Shown: one piece after another, positions 1 to 10,502 of the stretch
Numbering within the stretch: the stretch's first letter is position 1
Layout: each line of letters begins with the position of its first letter
Source of the DNA: Datisca glomerata
Lineage: Eukaryota; Streptophyta; Magnoliopsida; Cucurbitales; Datiscaceae
Direction of reading: 5' to 3'
Length of the DNA: 64,000 nt
NCBI GenBank assembly: GCA_003255025.1
Contig: QANY01007891.1
Location: 960,558 to 1,024,557 of the forward strand
Program-made: the position numbers and the translations under genes
The notes under the pieces: model-generated
The model's database searches: none
Told to the model about the DNA's origin: nothing
Seen by the model: the letters and a program-made list of their open reading frames with translations, nothing else

Positions 1-1141
1 GACACTAGCATGAAAAAGCAAGCTAGTGTCGCGACGCCAGCCTGATAAAGATTTTTTGTTCTGTCTGATTTTCACTCCAATTTTATCCTTATCAACCTCT
101 AGTGTATAAATAGAATATTTTAGGGTTATTAGAGGACTTTTGGGATGTGGGAGGTAGAGAAAAGAGCTTTTTAGAGAGGAGACGAATACGGATCCAACCG
201 GGAGACGGATTTCAACTTCAATTTCATCCTTAAATCAAGTTTTTCTTCTCTTTTTCTCTATGTTCATGAATATTATGATGTTTTCTTATTTTAGTATGTT
301 TTAATTTTTCTATCTAGGGCTACGACGTAGCCAAACCATGATTGTTCTTTAATTTTGATTGTCAATTAAATCGATGTTTTATTTATTATTATTGAGTGTT
401 ATAGTCTGTTCTTAATGCTTGTGATCATCTGGACAACTGTTGCATGATTTTAGATTCAATTCTGAGATTGAGAAGTGATGATTAAATTTTCCCTTTATTT
501 ATAACACCATTAGAATTTCAGAAGTTAGAGATAATTATGGAACTAGTGTAGCAATTGTAATTTCTTGTCCTTAATTAGTTTCAACATATTGAATCTTGAC
601 ACTGATGTGAGATTAGTATTTTAGATTCATTATTATCGATACTTGAGAAAGATTGATAATAATATTAGAGACATTTGTTGTCAATAATATAGTAAACATT
701 CATTGTTTGAGATTCAAAATTTAGAGTATGTTTGGTTTGGTGAAATTATAATTCCTAGATCTTTTATCTATTCAAATTTAAATTGTTTATCTTTATCAAA
801 TCTTTATCGTTTTAGTTTAATTAGAATTTTAGTTTAACTAAAACTTTCAACTTTTCATTATTTTCAATTAAAAATAAGGTCTAGTTGATTTCAAATACTA
901 AATATCAATCAATATTGTTAGAATTTTATTACTTGACAGCGATAGTGTACACTTTCATTTAAAAAAATCGTAACATTAATCTGTCGAATAGAAGTAGCTA
1001 TAATTTAGAAATTGGCTAAGGCACAATCCAATACATTCCAGCTCAACAAATGAGTGTACAGAGCAAATATCAATACAAAAGAAGTGAATTATTTTGAACT
1101 ATAACAACCAATCAGAAAGAAAAAGTAAGAGAAGCTAAGGA
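1..1141. other. Intergenic DNA, no gene seen; hairpin at left edge
   Basis: No open frame here resembles a known protein. The first 30 bases form an inverted repeat (GACACTAGC and GCTAGTGTC, 9 bp each, 12-base spacer). The following AT-rich stretch has a GC-richer patch at about 160-215 and has the look of a retroelement leader or LTR, but I see no defined LTR ends, primer-binding site or coding domain. A retroelement origin is only a weak inference. Confidence 0.4.
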
Positions 1142-1436
1142 GGTTTCCAAATCGACAGAGATCACCTCAACATTTAGCGGAGCTACAGTCGGAGAAGTGA
1201 GAGGTGATGTCTTCGAACATGGTCTTTCCAGAAATGATATCATCTTAGAAGGTTTTGAGTTGAGACACCACACTCTCTCTGGTGATGTTCTTGATAACCT
1301 GGCCTACTAGATCCTTCCATGAAGCTGGTCGCCTTGATCCCTGATGCTTTATCAGTATGTGCGATGCCCTAATTTGAGTGGTCGTCATCGATGAGGACAT
1401 TTTTCGTCCGTGTTGTGCTTGTCCTTCGCTTTCCAA
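1142..1436 (-). pseudogene. PIN1-type parvulin peptidyl-prolyl isomerase pseudogene
   Basis: The minus strand encodes a parvulin-like N-terminus with the motif IRASHILIKHQGSRR followed by ASWKD, the hallmark start of plant PIN1-type prolyl isomerases (phospho-Ser/Thr-Pro isomerisation, no WW domain). The frame stops with TAA at 1245-1247 after QLKTF. Without that stop the same frame continues through ISGKTMFEDI and HFSDCSSAK, reaches a TGA at 1167-1169, and gives GDL and FG before homology ends. About one third of the usual 115-120 residues, the C-terminal part, is missing. Two nonsense codons, truncation and eroded conserved positions (for example RRKA to RRPA) mark it as dead. No intron interrupts the homologous part, so a processed copy is possible but unproven. 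A purine-rich (GA)n tract lies just upstream of the start. Confidence 0.85.
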
Positions 1437-1496
1437 TTTGCGGCGAAGTTGAAGAAGCTAAATTCTTTTTCTTATGGTCTGACTATATCTTATAGG

Positions 1497-1540
1497 AGGG
1501 AGGGAGCGAGGGAGAGAGAGAGAGAGAGAGAGAGAGTAGA
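1497..1540. repeat. (GA)n microsatellite
   Basis: A run of GA dinucleotides, preceded by GGGA-type units, sits just upstream (in minus-strand terms) of the parvulin pseudogene start. It is a simple repeat and could be a relic of a GA-rich 5' leader. Confidence 0.85.
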
Positions 1541-2603
1541 AGGGCTTTTGCATTATATAGTAGACTCAGATAGAGACTTTATTGTTATGCTTAACCATTA
1601 CGCTTGAGATTTTCAGGTAGAAGGGAAGTTTGATCTGTGTCATCTAAATAAGCACTGTAGAGGTGAAGTTTAATCTGAACCGTCCAAATAGATTTAGATG
1701 ACTCTGATTAAATGCTAAAAAGAAAAAAAAGTGAAAATTTCTTGTGTCATTTTCTCCTGGTAGTTTGGCACGATCTGGACCGTGCAGCTCAGATCGGACG
1801 GTCCAGTAACCTACCGTGTATATCGTTTGGTTAGGCACCTGGTAGAGGAAGGAGGATTATTCCATGTGATTGCAGTCAGACAATCTGTACCGTCTAATCT
1901 CAAGATGTAGGCAAGTGGTGGCGAAGAATTTGATTTGGAAGTTTGCTCTTCGAATATTCTTTGATGTAAATAATTTTTTAGGATCTCACCGTCTGATGTT
2001 AAAGTTAACGACCTATCCTGACTCGTGTAGAAAAATTTCTAAAGTCACGACGCACAAGTATTGTGAGATTAGTCGAGTGTGCAAACACCAGACACCCATG
2101 ATTATAAAAAAATTTCTACTTTATTTTTGATAATTTGTAAAATTGTAACCAATGAATTATGAACACGAGATTTAATCACTACATCAATTCATATTGTTGA
2201 CTTAACCACTACATCAATTCATATTATTTTAGACCATTTTGCCTTGTCAAAGATATGATTGGATGGATGTCTTCTTCTCTTTGTTAACTAATATGAAATA
2301 GACACCTATGCCAGTAAACTTTCTAGTTCCATGTTAGTGCAAAAACTTTGGAAAATGGCGTAGTCCCAGAACTTTCAGAAACTCATCATCAATTGCCAAT
2401 TTCGAAGGATCACCAAGTTCACTAATGAAATTATTAGGTAGTTGGAGGTAGTCAATGAAGTATAATGAAAGTTATTTTGTATTAAGTTATGAAGCATTGT
2501 CTTATTATAGGTTTTGTAACTAGTTTTGCCACTTTGTTATGGTAGTTGACATTTTGATTAAGGTACTGTTGAATGATTCAATATACATATCAACAAAACT
2601 TAT
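1541..2603. other. Intergenic DNA with a short tandem duplication
   Basis: No gene is recognisable. The sequence has several short motifs of the type ACCGTCCAA / ACCGTCTAAT between 1678 and 2000. At about 2172-2230 a 30-bp unit containing ACTACATCAATTCATATT occurs twice in tandem. Open frames of 64-86 codons here have no family signature. Confidence 0.5.
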
Positions 2604-3101
2604 GATGCATTTACTTGATTCTCGTAAAATCAGATTTTGCAGAATTTGATTCTAAATCACTAGAGTTGTTTACTATGACGTTAAAATCCGATTCCAAGTG
2701 AGTTCTACAGTTTTGACGGGAATGAATTTTCTTAACTGCATGGAATCAGATTCTTAATGAAAATGTGTTAATGTGATTCCATATTTCTGATTCATTTAAA
2801 ATGGATTGTGGAAAGTTTATTATGCCCTCAAAATATTTATCTAACTAACACTCACTTGTTCTACTTATTTTCTTTGAAAGACATTTTAGTAATGTTATAT
2901 GTTTTATTCTGCTTTATTGATCTAGTAAATACAAACAATCATTCTTATTCTCAATAATCTGATTCCTGATTCCGATTCCTAAGATTAATAAACGCATTAA
3001 TTTGATTTCAGATTTCGATTCTTGACCATTTCATTTTTTATCCGATTCCTACAAAAATTAATTTCAAACTTAATCTGATTCTAAATGTAAGTAAACGTGC
3101 C
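2604..3101. mobile_element. Candidate non-autonomous DNA transposon (MITE)
   Basis: The two ends are imperfect inverted repeats: left GATGCATTTACTTGATTC; right end on the opposite strand GGCACGTTTACTTACATTT, followed on both sides by an AATCAGATT block. The interior is full of GATTC / AATCAGATTCC variants in both orientations, typical of plant hAT-like or Tourist-like MITEs. No transposase is encoded and I could not define a convincing target duplication, so family assignment is left open. Confidence 0.5.
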
Positions 3102-4397
3102 ATAAAAATATTCTTACTCCAATATTTTCCCAAAAGCATGAAGTTACAATAAACACACTATATCGTTATGTCAATTGAAATCCATATGCTTATCAAACAC
3201 ATTTATCTCCTTTAACTTCAAGAGATAATTGACATGGATATGCAATCCAATTTCGATGAGGGATCTAGTGTATTGCATGCTATATGGATATTTCATTGGG
3301 CTATTATCAACTATCATAACAAAGTGACAAAAGAGTGTCATTACTTATTACAGAAAACCTATTACAGTCAGGATTTCATAAAGTAATATACAATAACCTT
3401 CATTATAACTCAATGGCTACTTCCAACTACCCAAATAACTTCATTAGTGAATAACATAACAAGCATTTAGATTAGACTACTTTTTGAAAGTTTAAACACT
3501 ATAACTCTTTCTTCCATCATTGATGTTATCATCATCAATCTCCTCATCAAGTTCAGAATCATTACTTTCTCCAAAGAATGGAGTCATCATTCATATCCAT
3601 TGAACTACAACCACCATCGGGGTTTTGATCACCATTACATAATTCATGTATTTCCATGTCTTTTTCTTTCTTAAAATTTTCAAACACATCATTATCACCA
3701 ATATAAGAACGGAACATAAATTTATACAGAATTGCTAACAACACAATATTTTGAAACTCAGTTGATTTCCAAAAAGGCAACTCATCCATCCGCGTACAAA
3801 CTGTAAAAGAAGCATGTGAAATTGTAATTGAAAATTTTGACCAGGTAATTATCAGGATCGCGATCCTATGTGATCCCACAATCCGGATCGTGACCCTGAC
3901 ACGATCCTACTAAAATGTGATTATTGTATGCGATCTGGTTCATTGGGCCCCTGTAGGATCGTAGGATCATACGATCTGGATCGCGATCCTGACAACCTTG
4001 GTATCATCCAACACTAACCTAACTATGACAATCCAATCCGACATGTTTAATATAGTATCATCCAACACTTGACAATACTATCTTTCACTTCTCAGTTTTA
4101 TGTTCGAATGATTTTCAGTTTGTAATTGCTCTAATTTCCATTACATCATTTTTCATCCTTTAGTTCGTGATTCCTCCAATTTTCATTTCATGATTTTCTC
4201 TGAATTTTTTGTCAAACATTTTTTGGTTTAACGATGTGAACTTTTCATGATCGTAATACCTTCAATTTATTTGTGAATATGAATTTATGATTTCAATTTT
4301 GTACTTCGAAAAGCGGGGTTTTCTAATCCTACTTTTTGTTTCAGTCGCGGACTAGCATGGAAAATTAGAGGTGAAACTGTAAATTGTTTGGTCATTT
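3102..4397. other. Unassigned intergenic DNA with GATC-rich palindromes
   Basis: A 105-codon minus-strand frame at 3562-3879, with an acidic C-terminal half, has no family I recognise and may be a transposon remnant. From 3853 to 4002 the palindrome GGATCGCGATCC occurs twice with related GATCC words between, and the block ends in CCTGACAACCTTGG. This resembles the subterminal repeats of a DNA transposon, but I did not find the partner end. Confidence 0.35.
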
Positions 4398-5690
4398 TGT
4401 TGGGAATTATGCCCTCAAAGCATGCATATTGACATTTTGATATGAAATTTAATGAGCATTAAATTTTTCTTATAATTTAATTATTGTTGAATAATTTATA
4501 TAGAAATATCTAAAAATTTCATATTCATTAATGAGACTATGATCTTGTATTAGTACGAGAGGATTAAAGTCATAAATAATGAGCGAAATTCTCAACAACA
4601 TATTAAAGTATGAAATATTTATTGAATGGTTGCTAGTACGGTTCACTAAGCATTATGAATGCAAGTGGTCTAGATCCGGATCATTGATGTGGATATACAT
4701 CTTAGTGAAAATACTTTATATAATGAGATTATAAATGACTAGACCGATGTGAATTAATATCTTTATCAACGTGATGTTTATCATAAAGATTTAATACACA
4801 TTAATTCGATGATCATATATAGATCAATCTGAATCCTGAGTAGTCATAAACTCTTATACATGTTTACTGGATCTTTTAATTCACTCGTTAAAGTTTGTTT
4901 GTAAAACAAGCTAGTGACTTTTGTTTTGGAGATTCAATATATGGATGGCTAGGAACATGATCTTACAAGATTTAGAATCTAGACTTTTCTAACGGAACGT
5001 ATATTGGTTCTCTTAAGTGTTAATTTTGAAACTGAATGGTTATTGAGCTCAAATTTATAATTAGATTATAAATTCACCATTCACTAGTGGATTAATAGTA
5101 CTTAACGATAAAGAGGTAATTAGAATGGTAAAACGATAATTTTGACCAGTTCTAATTTACAAACCAATATTGAAGGATAAAACTACATGAAATTATTATA
5201 TTAGTGGACTAAATTAGAATACTTTAAAATACAATCTATAATCTCTAAAAGTGCAATTCCATATTTATAGTGGAGTAATAATGGAATTAATAAATAAGAT
5301 TATTTAATTAAAGAGTTTAATTAAGAATCTGATTTATTGAAGCCTAGGATTATAGGTTCATGGTCTCCAAGTCACCTCTATACTATGGTCTAGGGTGTGA
5401 ATATTTCAGGATATGAGAAAAGGACTTACTTGTAAAGAGATTTTTTTTCTCGGGTAAGTACATAATTATAAGATAATTATATGTGATTAATTAATCAAGA
5501 ATTAATCAATTAAATTATTTATATATATAAATATTTTTTTTTTGGAAATTATATATATATATATATATATAATTATCGATTAAATTTCTAATTATCCATA
5601 ATGAAGACAAATTATCTAATTTATGAAATTAGATAATTAAATTATTATTAGATAATAATTTGGATCAACTAAATCAGTTATTTGTGGGAT
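4398..5690 (+). mobile_element. Truncated LTR of long-LTR copia family (LTR-A)
   Basis: It begins TGTTGGGAATTATGCCCTC, the same start as the 3' LTR at 14148 and, in reverse, the LTR ending at 10502. Long blocks match those LTRs in order, including the (AT)n tract near 5545 and ATTATTAGATAATAATTTGG followed by AACTAAATCAG near 5645-5680. Similarity ends near 5690, after about 1.29 kb of an expected 2.2 kb. The next bases are reverse-oriented gag, so a deletion or rearrangement joint lies here. It may be the remnant 5' LTR of the forward element whose gag-pol starts at 10503. Confidence 0.75.
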
Positions 5691-6510
5691 AATAGATAAT
5701 TTATTATTCTTTTATTCTTACTCTTGTCATTACCATTGTTCTTCTTCATTTTCTTATTCTTAACAATATTGGAAGAAGGTCTTTGCTCGACAACATTTGC
5801 CTCGCCCTCTTTAGTCATTCTAAGGTTGAGTGACACTAAAGTCTGTAGTTCATTCAACAATTGAGTCATGTTGAATTGCAACTTGTTCATAACATTATTG
5901 GTCGTGAACGCAGAAAAAGCTGGTGTGAGCAACTCTAGTATGATGCTAACTTGAGTCTGCTCATCAATGGTTGCCCGTTATACTTCTACCCTGTACATTA
6001 TATTGATCATGTTCAAAACATGTTCTCGAACACAAGTACCCTTTCTCATCCTAGTTGTCATATAGCTCCTAGTGGCCTCATGACGAATTTGATCGGACTG
6101 CTGCCCAAACATTGCCTGTAAAGATTCCATAATATCATAGGTCGTCTCCATGCTTTCATGCTTGGTTCTGAGAACATTATTCATGCTTTCAAGCATGTAG
6201 CACTCCGCCTTGTTGTTTCATATGATCCAAGCATCACATTTGTCCCTAACATTCTTAGGGGCGTTAGCAGCGGGCTCCTCAGGACATTCCTCAGTAAGTT
6301 CATATTTGATTTCCAAAGTACAAAATTATCACCATTTAATTTTTCAAGAGCGAGTAAAGTAATAACAGGGTTGCCCATGGTAGACATAATATTGATAACT
6401 GAATTTTGAAACATACATGATTCAATATAATTGATGAATATCTTGAATTCGAAAAGTAAACATGATGCATGAACGCAATCATAATACATAAATACGATAA
6501 AATAACCCAA
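5691..6510 (-). pseudogene. Ty1/copia gag fragment, inverted
   Basis: Read on the minus strand this is the start of a copia gag (UBN2/gag-polypeptide type): MGNPVITLLALEKLNGDNF, then the tract HESMETTYDIMESLQAMFGQ, then EFNMTQ-like and KNKKMKKN-like basic segments. The frame is broken into at least three pieces (6181-6510, 5978-6196, 5678-5932). The same protein is encoded in forward orientation from 10503, so two related element copies meet head to head. Homology stops near 5695 at the joint with LTR-A, before the zinc knuckle. Confidence 0.8.
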
Positions 6511-8230
6511 CGATTAATGTGTCATCTTAGGGTCGGTCAGGTTAACCTCAGACTATCTATGAGACATTCTCATACTTATTAATTAAAACTTAAAATATCT
6601 AATATTTTCTCTTTTAACAATAAGGTATTACTTGTTCAGTCAAGTGCCAACTATCCACATGAAAGCTTAATTGGAACTTTGTGAGTGTAACCATCATTTC
6701 AGATTTCATGATTTCATTTAAAATATGCCGCCTTAGGGTCGGTCCAAACTAAATTGCATCACTTCCTCCTATCTTCTTAAGAAGTCCAACATTGATATTG
6801 GTACAGCTCGAAACCTTCCTTAGGGGGATGAAAACAAAGCCATCTTGAGGCCCTAACTGCACCTCACAGTGTTGTACTAATGATGGAGACCATAAGTTAC
6901 ATTGACATGCCAATCTTCTTCCACTCACTATTTTAGGATAATGTGTTTCTATTTTAAATAATTAATTAATTCCAAATTAATTACTAGTTAAAATAATAAC
7001 TCTATGAATATTTAATTATCAGTTAATCCAATCTCATTGGTCTAAATTCATTTAACATTCTGAAGCGCCTAAGTCATAATTAGGTGAACTTAAATTAACT
7101 AATTAATTATATTCATCAGACTTTAATAAAACATTTTTACTAAAGTCGGTTAGCCTAAATGTTACTATAGCCTTTAGTGTGGTGTGATTACCAAATTTTA
7201 ACTAGTTAAAATCTAGCAGTTTACATGCAAAGTGGACTTCAAGAATACATATTACAACCTTTGAAATAAAAAAAATAAAATAATAATTGATCGAGTGACT
7301 ATTGAATATTTCTAAATTATAACTTTTGAAGTAAAGAAATAAAATTACAGAGTGGACTTCAAGAATACATATTTCCCAATTATTGCATTCTCCTCCTAAT
7401 GTACATCTTCATAATTTTCAACCTTTGAACAAAACCCCTTTTAATTAGATAAACTATTTTTCTTAATTAAAACAATCTTTATAATAATTTCTTTTAATAT
7501 AGTTGACTTTGATTTAGTCAAATAAACACTTTATTTGATTTGGTCAAACTTGGGTCAAACCCAATCAACCTATTAATTTTTAATTTTATAAAATCAAAAA
7601 TTAGTAATTAATTTCAAAATTACATTCATTTCAAATTTTAAATGGATAATTAAAAAAGTTTAGGTTTTAATAAAATAATTAGGTGATAGAGTTGGTTGCA
7701 TGGTTTGTTGGAAACTTTCCTAAAATGTGACAACAGTTGTCAGCGACGATAGAACTCTCCGATCGCAGCCCATCACCACCGCTGCCCATCTCACTACCGC
7801 AGCCGCCTGCCACGTCAGACAACCACTGTTCATCACCGGTACAGTACCGCCGACACTAATTACCTCTGCTAGAATAGTATATTTTCAGCGTCAACAGTGT
7901 TTTCGCGAATGAACTATGTTTTCGCGAATGAACAGTGTTTTCGCTTGAACAGTAAATTTTTGTCGTTTATCTCGTGCGTTCTTCATCTTCTCCCATTCAG
8001 AATAATTACAATAATATTCAAATAGAATTAAAAAATTTCTATGCCTCAATTCGGCTTACACAAGATCTAAAAAAAATTAAAAAAAAAGCATAACTTAATA
8101 ATCACCATACAATTAACGATCAATTATTTTCTATACATTCAAAAAATATAACCATCCATCATCATACATAACTCATATTATATGAATAATGTAAGAAAAT
8201 TCATATAATATATAAATATATAAAGACCTC
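6511..8230 (-). mobile_element. Untranslated leader of the inverted copia element
   Basis: This 1.7-kb stretch lies between the primer-binding site at 8231 and the gag start near 6500 on the minus strand, the position of an LTR-element leader. It has no convincing coding sequence. A locally GC-rich part (7725-7870) and three tandem copies of a roughly 20-bp unit containing GTTTTCGCGAATGAAC (7896-7955) stand out from the AT-rich surroundings. Confidence 0.55.
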
Positions 8231-8240
8231 TCTAATACCA
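8231..8240 (-). other. Primer-binding site (initiator tRNA-Met type)
   Basis: On the minus strand the sequence TGGTATTAGAG follows two bases after the LTR end ACCAACA. Plant copia elements usually prime from initiator tRNA-Met with TGGTATCAGAGC; this site differs by one base in the core. Its place directly after the LTR fixes the orientation of the inverted element. Confidence 0.7.
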
Positions 8241-8242
8241 CT

Positions 8243-10502
8243 TGTTGGTCGTCGCGGCGGAAGCTTGGAGGCGCGAGGTATTTTAAAAAATTAAATTTTA
8301 ATAAAAATCGAATACTATAATAAAACAAAACTTACGCAACGCCACAATAACCAAATAAAAACTTTTATTCAAAACTATTTTTTAATTAGTAAGGATCCAT
8401 TATATGTTTATAAATTAAATCTACAACATATAAGGTTAGGAATCATATGCCTCTTGTAGTCTATATCAAGTGTCCTTGCAAAAACTAAATGATCATCTGT
8501 TCCCACGAACTTATTTCAATGATCAGTTGACTCTGAGATTCACACCAAGATCTTTCAAATAAATCATAAACGCACTAGGACATGTGTAGGCACATAGAAT
8601 ATATTTTTTCTATCTCTAGATATTCTCAACACTGAGATCTAGGGATTTACTGAGAATGAATTTAGTGAGATAATTCTCTAAAAGAACGTGATGATTATTG
8701 TTTTAGAGATTTGATTATGTTTAATCACAGAAAATCTTCCTGACACCAATCGTGTTCTCAATTCAACTATTGATTGATGAACTGAGATCTGATCAACTGA
8801 TTCTCTCCTCTTCATTCAACCACCAAGGCCATTAGAATAATATCTGTATATATTTTAGATAATAGCGTATTAGATTTTTAGGGATAAGCTGAAATAATAT
8901 TTAATTGTAAAATTACCAATTGCAGTGTGACTCACAATAATTTTGCACAACTACAGTGTCGCATGGCGCTGTAGTGTGTCGTGAACCAGCACAGTGCCTC
9001 ACGGCACCAATGTAGTGCCATGTGACACTACAGTGTTGCACACTCAATATTGTAGTGTCAAGTGACACCATAGTAGCCCATATCAATTCCTGATACCCTA
9101 TTAATGATTGACACGTGACAATTACTATGAATTTAATATTTATTTTAACCAGATAATTATTTAAATATCAGTTAATTCAAATTTAATATATCTGATTATT
9201 CATATCAATTAACTTATCTGTTATTTCACAAATAACAGATTTAGTTGATTTAAATTATTATCTAATAATAATTTAATCATCTAATTTCACAAATTAGATA
9301 TTCTATCTCACTTATCGATAATTATTTATACATATATATAATTTCAAAAAATTATATTTAAATATATAAATAATTCAATTAATTAATTTTTAATTAATTA
9401 ATTACACATAATTATCTCATAATTATGTAGTTGTCCCAAAATAAAAATTTTTTTGCAAGTCAGTCCTTTTCTCTTGTCTGAAATATTCACACTCTAGACA
9501 GCGTAGTATATAGGTGACTAGGGGACCATGGACCTATGATCCTAAGTTCTAATAAACCAGATTATTAATTAAACTATTTAAGTAAATAATCTTATTTATT
9601 AATTCTATTATTACTCCATTAGAAATATGAAATTATACTCTTAGAGATTTTAAAATATATTTAAATAGTATTCACATGTAGTCTACTGACATAATCATTT
9701 TATGTAGTTCTGTCTTCCAATTATTGATTCATAAATTAGAACTGATCAAAATTATCGTTTCACCCTTCTAATTATCCATTGATCTTTAAGTACCATTAAT
9801 CCACTAGTGAATAACTAAATTATAATCTTATTATAAATTTGAGCTCAATAATCATTCAGTTCCAGAATTAACACTTAAATGAACCAATATACGATCCGTT
9901 AGAAAAGTTTATATTCTAAATCTTGTAAGATCATGTCCCCAGCTATCCACACAACTGAATCTCTAAAATAAAATTCACTAGCTTGATTAACAAGCAGACC
10001 TTAACGAGTGAATAAAAAAATCTCTTAGACATGCATAGAAGTTCATGACTACTCAGGATTCAGACTGATCTACATGTGATTATCGAATTGATGTGTATTA
10101 AATCTTTATGATAAACGTCACGGTAATAAAAATGTTAATTCACATCTGTCCTATCATATATAATCTTATTATATAAAGTACATTCACTAAGATGTTTATC
10201 TATATTAATGATCTGTATCTAGATCTCACGCATTCATAATTCTTAGTGAACCGTACTAGCAACCATTCATTAAAGATATTATACTTTAATATGTTGCCGA
10301 CAATTTTATTCATTATCTATGATCTTAATTCTCTCGTACAAATACAATATCATAGTCTCATTAATGAATATAAAATTTTTTGGTATGTTTATAAATTATT
10401 CAACAATAATTTAAAAGAATAATTATAAGGAAAAATGTAATCCTCTTTGAATTTCATATCAAAATGTCGAATATACATGCTTTGAGGGCATAACCCCCAA
10501 TA
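8243..10502 (-). mobile_element. Full-length LTR (5' LTR) of the inverted copia element
   Basis: On the minus strand it starts near 10502 with TATTGGGGGTTATGCCCTC and ends with GACCAACA at 8243, about 2.26 kb. It matches the 3' LTR at 14148-16347 and the solo LTR at 52104-54240 along its length, in blocks separated by indels. A run of imperfect foldbacks built on TGTAGTGCCA and TGACACTACA lies at 8940-9080. Its outer end abuts forward gag (10503) with no intervening sequence, so this element seems to have inserted into, or been joined to, the gag of the forward element. Confidence 0.8.
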
